Positions 23,061 through 34,599 of a stretch of 64,000 nucleotides of DNA are shown piece after piece. How positions within the stretch are numbered: the first letter of the stretch is position 1; every line of letters begins with the position of its first letter. Position numbers and translations under genes: made by a program. This DNA comes from Halictus rubicundus. Its lineage: Eukaryota; Arthropoda; Insecta; Hymenoptera; Halictidae. The notes below the pieces were generated by a model. That model worked only from the letters and a program-made list of their open reading frames with translations. It was not told the DNA's origin and did not search any database. The DNA lies in the NCBI RefSeq assembly GCF_050948215.1, contig NC_135149.1:7111001-7175000 (forward strand), written 5' to 3'.

Positions 23061-25499
23061 ATCGAATTCCTTTCACTCCTTCGGCCAAGCTCTGATCGAG
23101 ATACTACCTGGTGGGAGCAGCTGCGACCACTGACCGATTAGCCTCACAAGGGCAATTGCTCCCTCAGTCCCCGCGGACTATGTTCCTCGCTGACGATCAG
23201 GTGATCGGGAAACATTGGCACTGGACTTTCTGCTATCTTCGGTACTGAGGATTAGGTGGTTAGTCCGTAGCGAGATCCCTGTTGTGAGATATATTTATTG
23301 TATTAGCTTGTCTGTTGCTATCAGTAATTCGTGAATAGACTGCAGATTTTGATGTGCTTTCTGGGTCTCTATCCTCCCTGATTGAGACGTTTACTACATC
23401 AGTTAATTTTTCTATTGGTGTGGGGGTTTTCAAAGTTTGGTGTGGGGAGTTGGGGAATTGTTTACTGGAAGACTCCCTAATTGAGATGCTTACTGCATCT
23501 GTTTGTCTATTGGTGTACAAAGTTGGAGACTAATACTTGATTTATGTATGAACACTTTTAAAAGTTAAGGTAAATAATCATGAAAAGGGCTACTTTCCAT
23601 TTCGATGACCTTGAAGTATGTCGTCAAGGTCATACATATAGTAAGAATTCTGTTTTACCGTTCGGATGTTCGCAAAAATATATGTGATACTACAAATGAT
23701 ATTTTCAAGATTTTTGAGACAGTTTTTGGGTTAGTCTGGCCTCCAATCATTTCAATCAATATTTGATGAAATTCATGTTTAGAAACCATTTGATTTTTAT
23801 GAAAGATTAGAAGCTCTTTTCAAGATAATGATAATAAATTCTCGTATTCTTTCAATATTTTCTGGAAGTTTTAGTAGAAAAATTTGTGTCATTTTAAAAT
23901 ACTTTTAGAAAACGTATTTCTGTGCATAATGAATTCTTTATAGTTCTTTGGTGAACTTAATAATTTTAGTCATTTTATACTAGTGTATTGCATTCTTCAA
24001 TACAAAATGATATTATGCATTGATTGATTTTGTACGATTTAATACGTACATAAATGTGCGTACATACTCATTTTATTTTATAACATATGTATATTCGTTG
24101 TTGTTTTATTAGTGATTGCAGATTGAGGAAATCATCTTAACTAGTATACAAGACCACGGAATGAACCAATTGTTTCGGCGATCATCAATCACATCTAACG
24201 AAAACAGAACGGACTCGATGTATTAAATTGATTGATATTAATGATTGATTAGTCGTTGACTTAGGCTCGATCTCATCACTGATTGTACCATACATAATTT
24301 AGTAATGAATGATGGGGATCGCCGGTATGGAAAAAATTCCCTTGACGTTTACATCGAAATCTGATTAACGAGCAAACTAAATAAGGTACGAACTGAATAA
24401 GATAAAAATGAGCGAAATAGCAATAGTAGATAATAGACTAAACAAGAGCAGTAGTACAGACACTCGGAACTAAACGGCAAAAAATATGTACTAGTATTTA
24501 GGACATTTTGTTATCTATTATGTAATTATCGATTATCATCTTGATCACATAAAAACGAACCGAACTTGCTTTTTGTATCAAGGCAAACCTGTATATCAAA
24601 GAAGGAGACTTCGATTAGTATCTGATAAGGACTAATTGTTTGCAGTCGATAAACTTTGCCTATTAATATTTCAACTGATTTGGATAAGAAACAGTTATTA
24701 AATACACCCACTGCATTTAGTAGACTGGAGAGCTATATGCAAATTTCAAATTTCATCGATTGTTTTATAATAATCAGGAATAGAAGAAGTTTGATTTACC
24801 AACTAGAAAATGCCCTATGATGAGAGTAGAATAGTTTTTTTTTTAAATTTGTGAATTCTATAAATTCACGAAGGTCCGAAATGTAATAATTAATGTTCAT
24901 AGGATTCTAGATTAGCTATCTTTTTGAAATTGAAATTTTAAAAATCTTTTCCCGTTACTATTGTTAATATTTTATAGCCCTCAATTTTAAGAAAAAAAAA
25001 AAGATTTATTTCTAATAGCTTGAGGATTTCAGAAGAGAAATGTTTTCATCTAGAGCATAACATAATCGCTCACAGTATTAGAGAAAGATTAAGAATTTTA
25101 ATCCGGAGCCCTAACCGCCAATTAAACATTCGCTCCCGATGATTCCATCCGAGTCAACCTTTATCAGCGATTCTGTCACGGATGAATATTCATAAACTCA
25201 TTTCACTTAAATACTTCTCCGGACGAAATACCTTAAATCTCATATCGAACACGCAATCCGGAGAACTCATTAACCCGGGGTCAATCGTTTCATCTCTCGT
25301 GGTTTATACCACTGATATGAATATGCAACAGATAGGCAGGGAATTTTAATGAGGCCAGAACCGCGATCGACGACGAGAAAACCGAAGATAAAGGGACAAA
25401 GTTGAGACGCCGATGACTATACTCACTAATGATCGATTGATTGCGGTGCCTCTCTAATCATCTATTGAAGACGAGAGTGAAACCAATTATCCATTCTAT
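23061..25499. other. AT-rich stretch without a visible gene
   Basis: The frame at 23260-23520 (minus) is a diverged internal duplication of ATTGAGACG and TCTATTGGTGT text. Near 23605-23635 GATGACCTTGAAG is followed by GTCAAGGTCAT, a short inverted repeat. No complete element was found. Confidence 0.5.
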
Positions 25500-26290
25500 A
25501 TTTCTAGACAAGCAATAATTTCGTTCGACTAGAGCTTGTGCAAACTCGATTATGTAAGCTTGTTGTGCACTTTATCAGTTTTATTGTGTACGTAACATTA
25601 CTATTAAAATTCCATTTCATACATAATAATATTCTACAAATATGATTCTAGAAGTTTTACATTGTTTATTTTCAGACAAGCAATAATTTAATTATTGTAT
25701 GTTATGTATTTGTTGTTGTGTAACTGTTGAATATTGTGTATTTTGTAAGCTTCTTGTGTATTGTATAATTTTTATTTCATACAGAACAATGTTATTGGAA
25801 GTATGGGTATTCAAGAAAACCACACTATTATAAAATATGAAATAAGATTTATATCAGAATTGTTACTCTAGAAGCACGTTATGAGACACGTCTTTATCCA
25901 GCGAAAGAAACGTTACGAATGAAACACAAGAGATCGAAACAGAGGAGCAACAGTCCAATATTAACAACTGAACAATGTATATTAACTGTAGATACAATAC
26001 AATCGATCCTACCTTTTAAAGAAATAATAGATAGATTTTATTCTACATTTATGAAATAAATTCCAACAAATGTTCTATAAATTTTATTCTACATGTGACT
26101 GTATTCTATAAATTTTTTTCTATAAATAAGGTTACTCTATAATTTTTCTCTATACATTAGGTTATTCTATAATTTTTACATTCCGTTAATTTGAATAAAT
26201 GTCGTATACATTTTATTAGGTAGTTTTATATAATTCTACGAATTTTATTCTGTTCATTATTCTATAATTTCATTATGAATTATACTATAT
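25500..26290. repeat. Degenerate AT-rich repeats
   Basis: AGACAAGCAATAATTT occurs at about 25505 and again at about 25673 with related text after each. From about 26030 to 26290 a TTCTATAAATTTTATTCTA-like motif recurs many times with strong drift, as in an old minisatellite. Confidence 0.55.
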
Positions 26291-27205
26291 GACAAACTTG
26301 TGAATTCAAAATAGCATGAATCACATAACCAATAACTTCCCATAAATGTTTAGTAAGATATATGAAATGAAAATGTAAATATTTAGAGACATTTGTACGT
26401 GATAGAACATTTATCATATGGCAGACATCGCGACTATAAATTTATTAGAAATCTATTTTCTTGAGTTTTAAAACCGGAGAACATCTGTCAACAGCCAAAG
26501 ATGGTTGCAGATTTATTGCGAATATACGTCGTCGATTTGATATTAACATAATCTTTGCTTCGTATTTGCTAGATATATGACACAAAAGAAAACTCACAGA
26601 AGTATGTTAAAAAACGTGTACTGTCACGAAATATTTTGTAACGCAATGACTATGGAGCTTCTGGTCCATGTAAATTTGCTATTCCGATCAATTAATCGTC
26701 GAGATTCGAATAGGTTGTCATCAGCGTTCGGTAATTTACGATGTCAATCAAGGCCTTGTGCTGGGTGAGACTCTAATTATGCTAATCACCACTTGTCTGT
26801 AGTATTGTGGAAGAAATTATGTCATATTACGGTACTATACTTTTAGTGGGTTCCTTGAACTTTTTCGAGGTCTCGTTATACTTTTGTTTAATTATTAAAC
26901 ATTCTCAAGGTAAAGAGTCACTTTTCAAATTTATCTCATCAGTACAAAGCAGTTACATCATTATTACCAGTACTGTATTTCAAAACATACATTACTTACA
27001 CTAAGAAGAGTACACACTAGAAGATTATCTTAACGATAATAAAAAATTTAATTTTTTTTTTAAACCAACTATTAAGTCCCGCTGGTAGAATAATATAATA
27101 TTAACTACAATCACCTTTTTACAAATTCAATGTCATTTCATGTCTTAGAAAATGCTGTATATAAAATATATTAATTCTTCTATTGATTACTATATTACTC
27201 TAATA
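26291..27205. other. AT-rich stretch without a visible gene
   Basis: Only short frames (26577-26768, 26807-27004, plus) without recognisable motifs. Confidence 0.5.
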
Positions 27206-27207
27206 TA

Positions 27208-28011
27208 CAGGGTGTTCACATTCTTATTAGCCAGCGTTTTTCTTTTAAATAGTAAATATTAGAAAACAATGAAACAGGAAAAAGTAGTACTGTTTTTTAT
27301 ACGCAACATAATGGCGTATGTAATTTTTTTGTGTTTCTACTATTTTGTTTCAATTTTTTAAATGGAATGCTGTATATTTTTTTATATCATATGAAGGCGT
27401 GTGTCTAGACGAATTCATACGTATACTGCGCATTGACCATCAAGGTCATGCAAAATCAGAAATGGAAGAAACATTTTGAATATTTCATACCAATGTGTTT
27501 GCAAGTATCCCTTACTTATACGAATCAGATGATGTTGTCATTCATTATCAGAGCGTTTACTTCTGCTTTCTACAATGACGAGACAATTTCAGTATTACTT
27601 GCGAAACCGATTAGTAATATCGCATAGTAATGTATCGCTATTCGGTGGACGAGAGCAACGGAAATAAATGACGAAGTAAATTGACATCAGCAACCAAATG
27701 AACATCAGTTTGCTTTGTTTGCCAAGCGTGTGAAGAAAACGGGGTCTTTACAAAATAAGTGTCATAATCGGAAATGTTTTCTTTTTGAAGATAAAAAGTT
27801 AGAAGTCCTCTTAAATTCTGAAGAGAATCCGACAACTTCGGTCAAAAATTGAAGGTCACCTTCATATCTAATAAAATAGTATAAACACAAAAAATTACAT
27901 ACGCCATTGTGTTGCGTATAAAAAACAGTCCTGCTTTTTCCTCTTTCATTTATTTTCTAATATTTACTACTTACAAGAAAAACGCTCGCTAGTAATAATG
28001 TGAACACTCTG
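27208..28011. mobile_element. TA-flanked element with about 140-bp TIRs, non-autonomous
   Basis: This 804-bp element has ends CAGGGTGTTCACATTCTTAT and, inverted, CAGAGTGTTCACATTATTAC. The similarity continues about 140 bp inward through AAATAGTAAATATTAGAAAA, TACGCAACA and GGCGTATGTAAT. TA flanks are at 27206-27207 and 28012-28013. The interior has no transposase I can recognise (frames 27433-27627 and 27638-27835 are short). It is probably an internally deleted Tc1/mariner-group element. Confidence 0.85.
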
Positions 28012-28042
28012 TATATAAAAGAATTGTACAGAATTTATTTAA

Positions 28043-28304
28043 CCCTTCGCACGTGTATGTCGAGAGTAACTCGAAATTTTTAAATCGCCACTTTAAATAT
28101 GCATTATATTTTATAATATTGATCTTTCTTTTACTTGGTTAAGCAATATACATGCGTACACCTATTTCCAACACAATCAATCAAAAAATTTTTAAAAATT
28201 AGTACCAGTCGAGGAACTGTCTCTTGACATTTTATATAAAACATTTCATGAAAAATTGTAAGTTGTGGGGAATAAAATTGAAAAAAAATTCGTAGTGCAA
28301 AGGG
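28043..28304. mobile_element. TTAA-flanked MITE (piggyBac-like), 262 bp
   Basis: Flanked by TTAA at 28039-28042 and 28305-28308. Ends CCCTTCGCACGTG and, inverted, CCCTTTGCACTACG. No coding capacity. It lies 31 bp from the element ending at 28011. Confidence 0.85.
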
Positions 28305-28308
28305 TTAA

Positions 28309-29040
28309 CATCTTACGTCACGTGAAGATTGTAAATGCCAATATCCCTTACAGAATGATCTTGCCCCGAGCACACCAGGAAGATTAAGTCCATTAACAAT
28401 TGACGTCGGTAATTCACAGTTAGCGATCGTCCGATGGGTTCTAAGGAACCGTTTCATCGAAAAGGAAGAAGGAAACGGCGAAGTTCCCAGGAAATTGATT
28501 GATTCAACATACGGTGGCTCGCCGCGATGCACCGTAATTAATGGATTGTTCACACCTCGCCCACACTATTTGTCTCCGCTCCTCTCGTTCGTCGTCGGGC
28601 CAGGCACCGCAAGTCTTCCTCTCCAGTTTGCGGCGGCAAGATCGTTCGATAATTAATCACCCTGTGGCGATCACCGGTTGCCGGGATCCATTAACGAACC
28701 GATCATCTCCGGTTTCCTTTTATACGAGAACCGCTTCCGACTCCGGGCTGCAGAATGGCCTCGAACGCGGAGGAAATAATTTGTTTCGAGCTCACGCACG
28801 CGCGCGCGCACCCGCGCGGCCCGCTCAAGATTAATACGCGGAGGGCTCGGGCCACTGTTGAATTAATGAGAATTAGCGGCGTGAATGGGATCATTGATTG
28901 CCGCTCGCGGACCACGATCGGCCCGGGTAATTGTTTCATTGAATTATTCAGCGGGATCGGTGCACCCGCGATTTGTAATCGTACGTGTTACAATCGTCCC
29001 TTCTTAACTTGAGCTCGCCGTTTTATGTTCGGCTTTTCCG
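28309..29040. other. CpG-rich island, related to 30000-30440
   Basis: The text around 28545 (TTCACACCTCGCCCACAC) and 28650 (CGATAATTAATCACC) recurs in order at about 30082 and 30176, so the two islands seem to share ancestry. It contains an alternating CG/CA tract at about 28793-28812. No coding domain is recognised in the overlapping frames. Confidence 0.45.
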
Positions 29041-29161
29041 AGAATCATTTTCTACGGAATTAAACGATCATGGAATTGAAGATTCAAGTTCACAATGATA
29101 TCACAGAATTTAATGTATGAATTTTTTCTTGATGTTCCAGTGCATTTTATTCGAACAAGTA

Positions 29162-29254
29162 CAGTCAGAGTCCGCGGTATGCCCCCCAGCGGATGGGATA
29201 GGCGAACTGACTAAGATCGTGTAGCTCCGTTCGCCTGAGAACAAGACTTTACTG
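29162..29254. mobile_element. Short TA-flanked MITE, 93 bp
   Basis: Flanked by TA at 29160-29161 and 29255-29256. The right end, inverted, reads CAGTAAAGTCTTG as in the element at 1607-2043; the left end CAGTCAGAGTC is diverged. The interior holds the conserved roughly 57-bp block of that family, including GGCGAACTGACTAAGATCG. It looks like a deletion derivative. Confidence 0.7.
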
Positions 29255-29256
29255 TA

Positions 29257-29999
29257 GTTCCTGTTGGCCATTATATCCATATGGAAGCAGTGAAAGAAAG
29301 ATTGAAAATTGAAATAAAATTGGATTTATCATCATTATGGTCGTAGGTCCAAAGAAATGCATTATGGATTCTAATTTGTTTAGACCGCAATTCGGTGATA
29401 TGGTAAATGTCACTAACCCTCTTCCACTTAAAGTACAATAGAGCAATAAAAAATCATACATGAAATTTTCTACTGTCATTGTAAATAGAAGACTTCAATC
29501 TTCTATTCCCTGGTAATTTAACTCACGAACTAAATCGATCAAATTCAAAGGTGTCTCTAAAAAAAAAAAGAAAATACAGCTTCAGCTCATGTATATTAGC
29601 TCATGTAAATTACTCTGCAATTTTTTAAATGAAATCATAACAATTCGCCAATTTTTGACCCCGGAAACAATAATCCTACCATTTCGGTTCTCAGAGTACA
29701 ATAAATCGAAACGTTCGAGAATGCCATAAAATATAGCTTGATTAAGTTGACATTGATGTCGGCAATTAATCGCTGTGCAGAGTGAAATCGCGTGGACGTA
29801 ACCATCGAAATGTTAACGTCGTAACTCACGGGTTTCTTGAACCCGAGCCGCTCGTTTGAAAGGAACGTTTCACGGGGGATTGAATATTCATCCTTAAATT
29901 TCAAGTGTTCCCACAGAATTTCCTAGGCGATCCACCCACGTCTTCCTGAGAGGAAGGCGATCCATCCGGGGGACCGTTAATCGCCGTCTACCGGTCCCC
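29257..29999. other. No gene seen
   Basis: AT-rich, becoming GC-richer after about 29800. The minus-strand frames (29249-29479, 29635-29904) show no motifs. Confidence 0.5.
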
Positions 30000-30440
30000 G
30001 GACGTGACAATAACGAAAGAGCATCATCGACGACCGGCTGAAAGACAAGACCTTGCCGGTGTAGTGTAATGAATAGATCGTTCGCACCTCGCCCACGCCG
30101 GTTGTCTTTCTCTTTCTCTGTTGGCCGCGGACAGTCCCGATCGGCACGATCCCCTAGGAGGCAGAGAGACCAACTCGATAATTAATTACTTTGAGCGATC
30201 GAGGGCCGTAGATCCCGCGGAGCGGAGTCCCCCATTGGGAGTAGTAGGCCAATTTGTCAGGGCAGTCACACGCTTTTCTACGAACGCCACCGCTGACAAT
30301 GAGTAAAAGGGCTGTCGCGGCTGATTACTATTCCATGGACGAGCGTAAACGCAGCTCGAATCGAATTGCAAAGAGCCTGACTCCCCCTGCCCCCTCCCCG
30401 CTCCCGTCGTTCTCGCCGCGACGTTCTTTGTCGCCTTAAT
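30000..30440. other. CpG-rich island, related to 28309-29040
   Basis: Shares ordered segments with the island about 1.5 kb upstream (TTCGCACCTCGCCCACGCC, CGATAATTAATTAC). It ends with a pyrimidine-rich tract at about 30380-30415. No coding domain is recognised. Confidence 0.45.
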
Positions 30441-30615
30441 AACGAGCATTAGATAATTAATGGAGCTTCAGGAAGGGGAAACCGAAGAGAAATTGTTTTT
30501 GCTAGGTCTACAAGATTGACTGCGACTCATGGCGAATATTATATTATTGATGAGCTCGGAGGAGTTGTTAAATCCAGTCGGACTCAGAGAGACTTTTCTG
30601 GTTCTTTGCGATTAT

Positions 30616-30805
30616 TAGACTGTGAATTTTTATGCAAAATAGAAATTGTCTAGGCCAATAAAAAACAGAAGTTATGTATTTCCACTTTTAATAATTTTTA
30701 AAAGTCGAAAATAATACGACAACATCATTTAATTCCACTAATGTCTTTATAGTTTTATATTCGACCAGCCCAGCTTTGTTATACATGCATAAAATCCGCA
30801 ATTTA
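30616..30805. mobile_element. hAT-like MITE with 8-bp target duplication
   Basis: This 190-bp element has ends TAGACTGTGAATTTTTATGC and GCATAAAATCCGCAATTTA. It is flanked by GCGATTAT (30608-30615) and GCGATTCT (30806-30813), an 8-bp duplication with one mismatch. Confidence 0.75.
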
Positions 30806-30813
30806 GCGATTCT

Positions 30814-31358
30814 TTGTAGTCTTGTATTCTTTGTAGTAATTTGGAACGTTTGATATGTTCCTATATACAGTGGATAATCACTGTTAGAGCCACTCTATGA
30901 GAAATATATTTATTGTTCTTACCTATAGTGTTGTTAAATGTATTTTTACAATTAATAAGTTTTAATACTCCATAAAAATTCAATGAAACTGGACAATTAT
31001 TTTTCTTTAAATAATTTTATCACTCACTGTAAATTGTTGGAAAGTAACTGTGGCCCGATTAGCGGTCTATGTAATCGAGCGAACCTAACCTATAAGGTGT
31101 TGCGCATGACGAATGAAGATGCGACCGGTCACGGTATTACTATCGTATCTTTATATTGCTGTATTGTTTAACCAAAATATATATATTGTTAACCATTGAA
31201 CCATTGCTTCTTATGATTTACGGACCCATAGTAACAGGTACGTTGTTTGTGTTGGTTATTATTTAGGTAAATATTACTTCTTTGGAAGAATAAAAACGAA
31301 TTTATTAAATCCTTTCGGTTATTATTGTATATTTTTATATAGCTGTTGAAACAGTTGT
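30814..31358. other. AT-rich stretch without a visible gene
   Basis: No repeats or frames above background apart from a 62-codon plus-strand frame (30983-31171) without motifs. Confidence 0.5.
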
Positions 31359-31362
31359 TTAA

Positions 31363-31678
31363 CACGTTGAATGCCACGGGGGTCACCGGTGACCGGCACT
31401 CAACTTGGCGGTGGCGCCGTGGGGGCCACCGGTGACCGGCGCGCCCAGATTTTTAGAAATACATAATTTGGACAAATGTCAATAATTATTAAAAAAAATC
31501 GCACTCCATCGCCACGGGGGTCACCGGTGATACCCGTGGTAACTAACGTATTAAACATGGCTACACACTGTAATTTATTTGTTGTAGGTAATATTTCAAC
31601 ATTATATGTATCGTATAATGGAAAATTCATCGTGGCCCCACGGGCAAACCCTGTAAAACTGGCGTGGCATTCAACGTA
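31363..31678. mobile_element. TTAA-flanked MITE with CACCGGTG palindromes, 316 bp
   Basis: Flanked by TTAA at 31359-31362 and 31679-31682. Ends CACGTTGAATGCCACG and, inverted, TACGTTGAATGCCACG. The interior contains the perfect 14-bp palindrome GGTCACCGGTGACC at 31381-31394 and close copies near 31425 and 31519, each next to CCACGGGGG- or CCGTGGGGG-like text. No coding capacity. Confidence 0.85.
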
Positions 31679-31908
31679 TTAACTTCCCAGTATTACTGAA
31701 GCTTGGTCTCCTACTTTCAGTTAATACACTCGTTCGCCATTTTTTATTCATTTTTATATTACACCTTCAATAATTTTATTTTTTGATTGTAAAATATTTG
31801 TCATTGTTATTCGCAGGGAAAAAGGTGAAAAACTATCACAGATATATGGATAAAATTGACCTTCAATCTATACTCTGATATTTATATCAAAACGTAGACG
31901 AAATTGCA

Positions 31909-32003
31909 ACTTACGTTACCACCATGGTTAATCTTGAACGTTGAATGCGTATCAGTACTTTATGAGCGACCACTTACCTGAAACAAACAGAAACACAAAC
32001 TTA
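31909..32003 (-). promoter_or_regulatory. Candidate recursive-splice site with a 63-nt exon-like unit
   Basis: On the minus strand a T-rich tract (GTTTCTGTTTGTTTCAG) is directly joined to GTAAGTGG, the junction lying between 31978 and 31977. A second donor-like GTAAGT lies at 31914-31909. The 63 bases between (31915-31977) could thus be a small exon with its own acceptor and donor, as seen at some recursive splice sites. They include ACCATGGTG, a plausible but unproven start codon. It could also be a normal small exon or chance. The pyrimidine tract is interrupted by several G. Confidence 0.35.
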
Positions 32004-32091
32004 TTATAGAATCTCTGTACAAATCAATTGGTTTCGATTGAACAGTACGTAACTTGAAGTTGATCATTATTTGGAATATTATTGATATTAA

Positions 32092-32519
32092 GGGGGCCGG
32101 CAGGCATTTGGCCTTGACTGTCACGCTATGTTACGCTGTGCCTTTTTTTCTAGACATTTTACGTCTTAAATAAGTAAGTAATCAATTAAAAATGCATACC
32201 ACCGTGTTTGCACATGTCTTTGCTACGTCTGTCCAGAGCCTTTTTTCGATACGAACACTAAATCTCTCGAAATTAAGAGAATCTCTCTGCGGCAACCATC
32301 TTGTGACGTCATACTTGCTTCAGAAAGCGAGTTTTCTGCCGAATATTACAAATTACTCCGCGATGAGGTAGAAATTCGCAATTTGGGCTCTGGACAGACG
32401 TAGATTGGACTTTTAGGAAACACAAGTGACCACTTTTAAACTGCTCATTGCAATATTAAAGCGTCAGTTTGTCAAGATTTTGACCCTTGCAAGTTCATAT
32501 ACGTATATTGCCGGCCCTC
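32092..32519. mobile_element. TTAA-flanked element (piggyBac-like), 428 bp
   Basis: Flanked by TTAA at 32088-32091 and 32520-32523. Ends GGGGGCCGGCAGGC and, inverted, GAGGGCCGGCA. The interior has a mirrored pair, CTACGTCTGTCCAGAGCC and GGCTCTGGACAGACGTAG, forming a long inverted repeat. No transposase is present. Confidence 0.8.
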
Positions 32520-32523
32520 TTAA

Positions 32524-33570
32524 GTAATGTGACAGAGAGGCTAACAAATCACAACCAAATATACAACTAAACGTTGCTATCATTGCTGAGTTGTAGAGCG
32601 TTCAAGAAGAAGAAGAATTTATTATTAAAAATCCAATAAAACCAAGGACTTGATGAAATTAAATATTTAGAAACGTTCCAATGCTCTCTTGTTCTTAACC
32701 ATTCAATTCTTAATTTTCGTGTAATTTTTTTGTTAATTTAATTATGTAAGAAACTTAAAGGTTATGGGATAACGTTATGTGTGATGTTGGTAGAGCATTG
32801 GGGACAAGTTGATACCTGAACTAGTCGAGGATCGACGAATAAAGGTTCCTACGATAATTGTGAATTATTGTATTGTCTCGTGAATGGCAATCGCCCCAAT
32901 TAAAGGATTAACCGCCAAGACAAAAATCTTTGAATCCTAACTATAACATAATCTCCAGCCTCGCCAACAAATTTGCGACGATAATGGTTCACCGTAAAAG
33001 GTGAAATTGACGAAGCATAAGCAGATCGGACGTGTCTTATTGCTTATTCAGCCCACTGGATAGAGTCACGTCGACGGTCCGCAGACGACACAGGATTTTC
33101 GCAACGTTAATCGTTGCGCCAGGTTTCTTACCGACCGAATATGCACATCCATTACCGATCCCTCGGTAGCGAATCTTTTTCGCGGCAGAGCGTCATGCTG
33201 CTCGATCCGTCCGCGGGTAAACGTGGCACGGTGGAAAAAATTGACGAGTACAAACCGCGAATGAATTAATCCGCGAGAGGCCCGATGCCGGGAACGATAC
33301 GTAAGGATGCGCTGAACATGGTCGTGGCTGGTTCTTACGAGAATCGATTAGCATCCTGGCCTGCTGCCTCGGACGAGTCTCTATCGCTGCCTCCGACGAG
33401 GAAAGTTGAATGGATGCTCGACTCGAGAAGCTGGGAACTTTTGCTTTTAGGAAAGTGAATAAGTTCTTGAGCACTTAACACGTTTTTGATGCTTCGTGTT
33501 CGTCGGCATCCTACACTTTGATTTTCGTTCGTGGTGCTTGCGATATTTCTGTTACACGAAAGCGATTGAT
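32524..33570. other. No gene seen
   Basis: AT-rich with a GC-richer patch at about 33040-33430. The minus-strand frame at 33193-33474 (93 codons) has no recognisable motif. Confidence 0.45.
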
Positions 33571-33689
33571 ATTATACCAGGAACCATAACTGTTATAACC
33601 AAAAAGAAAAAAAGTCATGGAATAACAAGTATTTCATCGGCTAAAATCATATTGGTTACAAATCAGGATTATGAGCAACCGAAAATTTG

Positions 33690-33855
33690 TTCTCTTGTTG
33701 GCAAATGTTATCGTTGACAGAAATTCATTTCGATCACTTATAACAGTTATCAATGAGAACAATTTATTTCGATCGCTGATAACAGTTATCGATGGGAGAA
33801 GTTTATTTCGGTCGCTCATAACAGTTGTCGATGAGAGAAATTTATTTTGATCGTT
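33690..33855 (-). repeat. 39-bp subterminal repeats, left array, first part
   Basis: About four units, each containing TTTATTTCGATCGCTCATAA and CAGTTATCGATGAGAG-like text. The array continues after the LTR at 34975. Because 39 is divisible by three, the array yields a misleading open frame of 13-residue repeats (MSDRNKLLPSITV) that is not considered a protein. Confidence 0.85.
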
Positions 33856-34134
33856 TGTTACGTATGGAGAAGTTTTTCTCCACGTTCATTTCGATTAGAT
33901 TTTCTAATCTCTTTCTTGAGAACGAAAAGCGTTCCAACAGGCCCCCTTTTAGTAATGGAAAGATACCGTATGACTTCTTTATATGAAAATCTCTAGAACA
34001 CTCCCTTTTGGCATCCGCTAATTAACCCCCTTTAACGAAAATCTAACTGAGTCCTGGTTTTCATTAGAAGTGACAAAAAATGTGAGTGTGAACCTAGTTG
34101 ACATTGAATCATAAACAGAGCACCCCTTTCATTT

Positions 34135-34155
34135 TCAAGGTATATAAACCCGTTC
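34135..34155 (+). promoter_or_regulatory. TATA box of the solo LTR
   Basis: AAGGTATATAAACCCG lies about 280 bp into the LTR. GTCAGTAATCG follows about 25 bases downstream and resembles an insect initiator (TCAGT). Confidence 0.6.
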
Positions 34156-34599
34156 ATTCTCTTTGGTCAGTAATCGTGCAGTCACGTGTAGAGTCACGTC
34201 GCGTTACACGCATAAGAGTCAATTCTAGTGAGATCAGGTTAAAGTCCCTTTCGAATCAAATTTTAACCTTATAGATTCCGTTAGTTCGGTATAGATTCTA
34301 TTTGGCATTTCATAATTGCTCTGTGACACCGCATTGCCAGTGCGTCAAAACCCTACATCATAGGTAACAAATTCATCAATTGTATACTTGCTATAAATTC
34401 ATTCGCGACAGCAACACTTGTAACACAATTTTCAAATTCAGAATATATTTGTCTTGTTTGGTAAATCGCGTAATCTACAAACCCTTAATTATTACCCAAT
34501 ATCTTAATCTAATAATTCAACGGTCCCACACGATACAATCTTACCGCTCGGATTATATCAATTAAATTATATATAAGTTGCGAGGCCTACTAACTATCC

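Noticed and set aside
33634..33819. Open frame with 13-residue repeats (MSDRNKLLPSITV), also at 59344-59529 and 59674-59925
   Set aside because: The periodicity comes from 39-bp DNA repeats in the subterminal arrays of a transposon. Both strands and both orientations give similar frames, so it is not evidence for a repeat protein.
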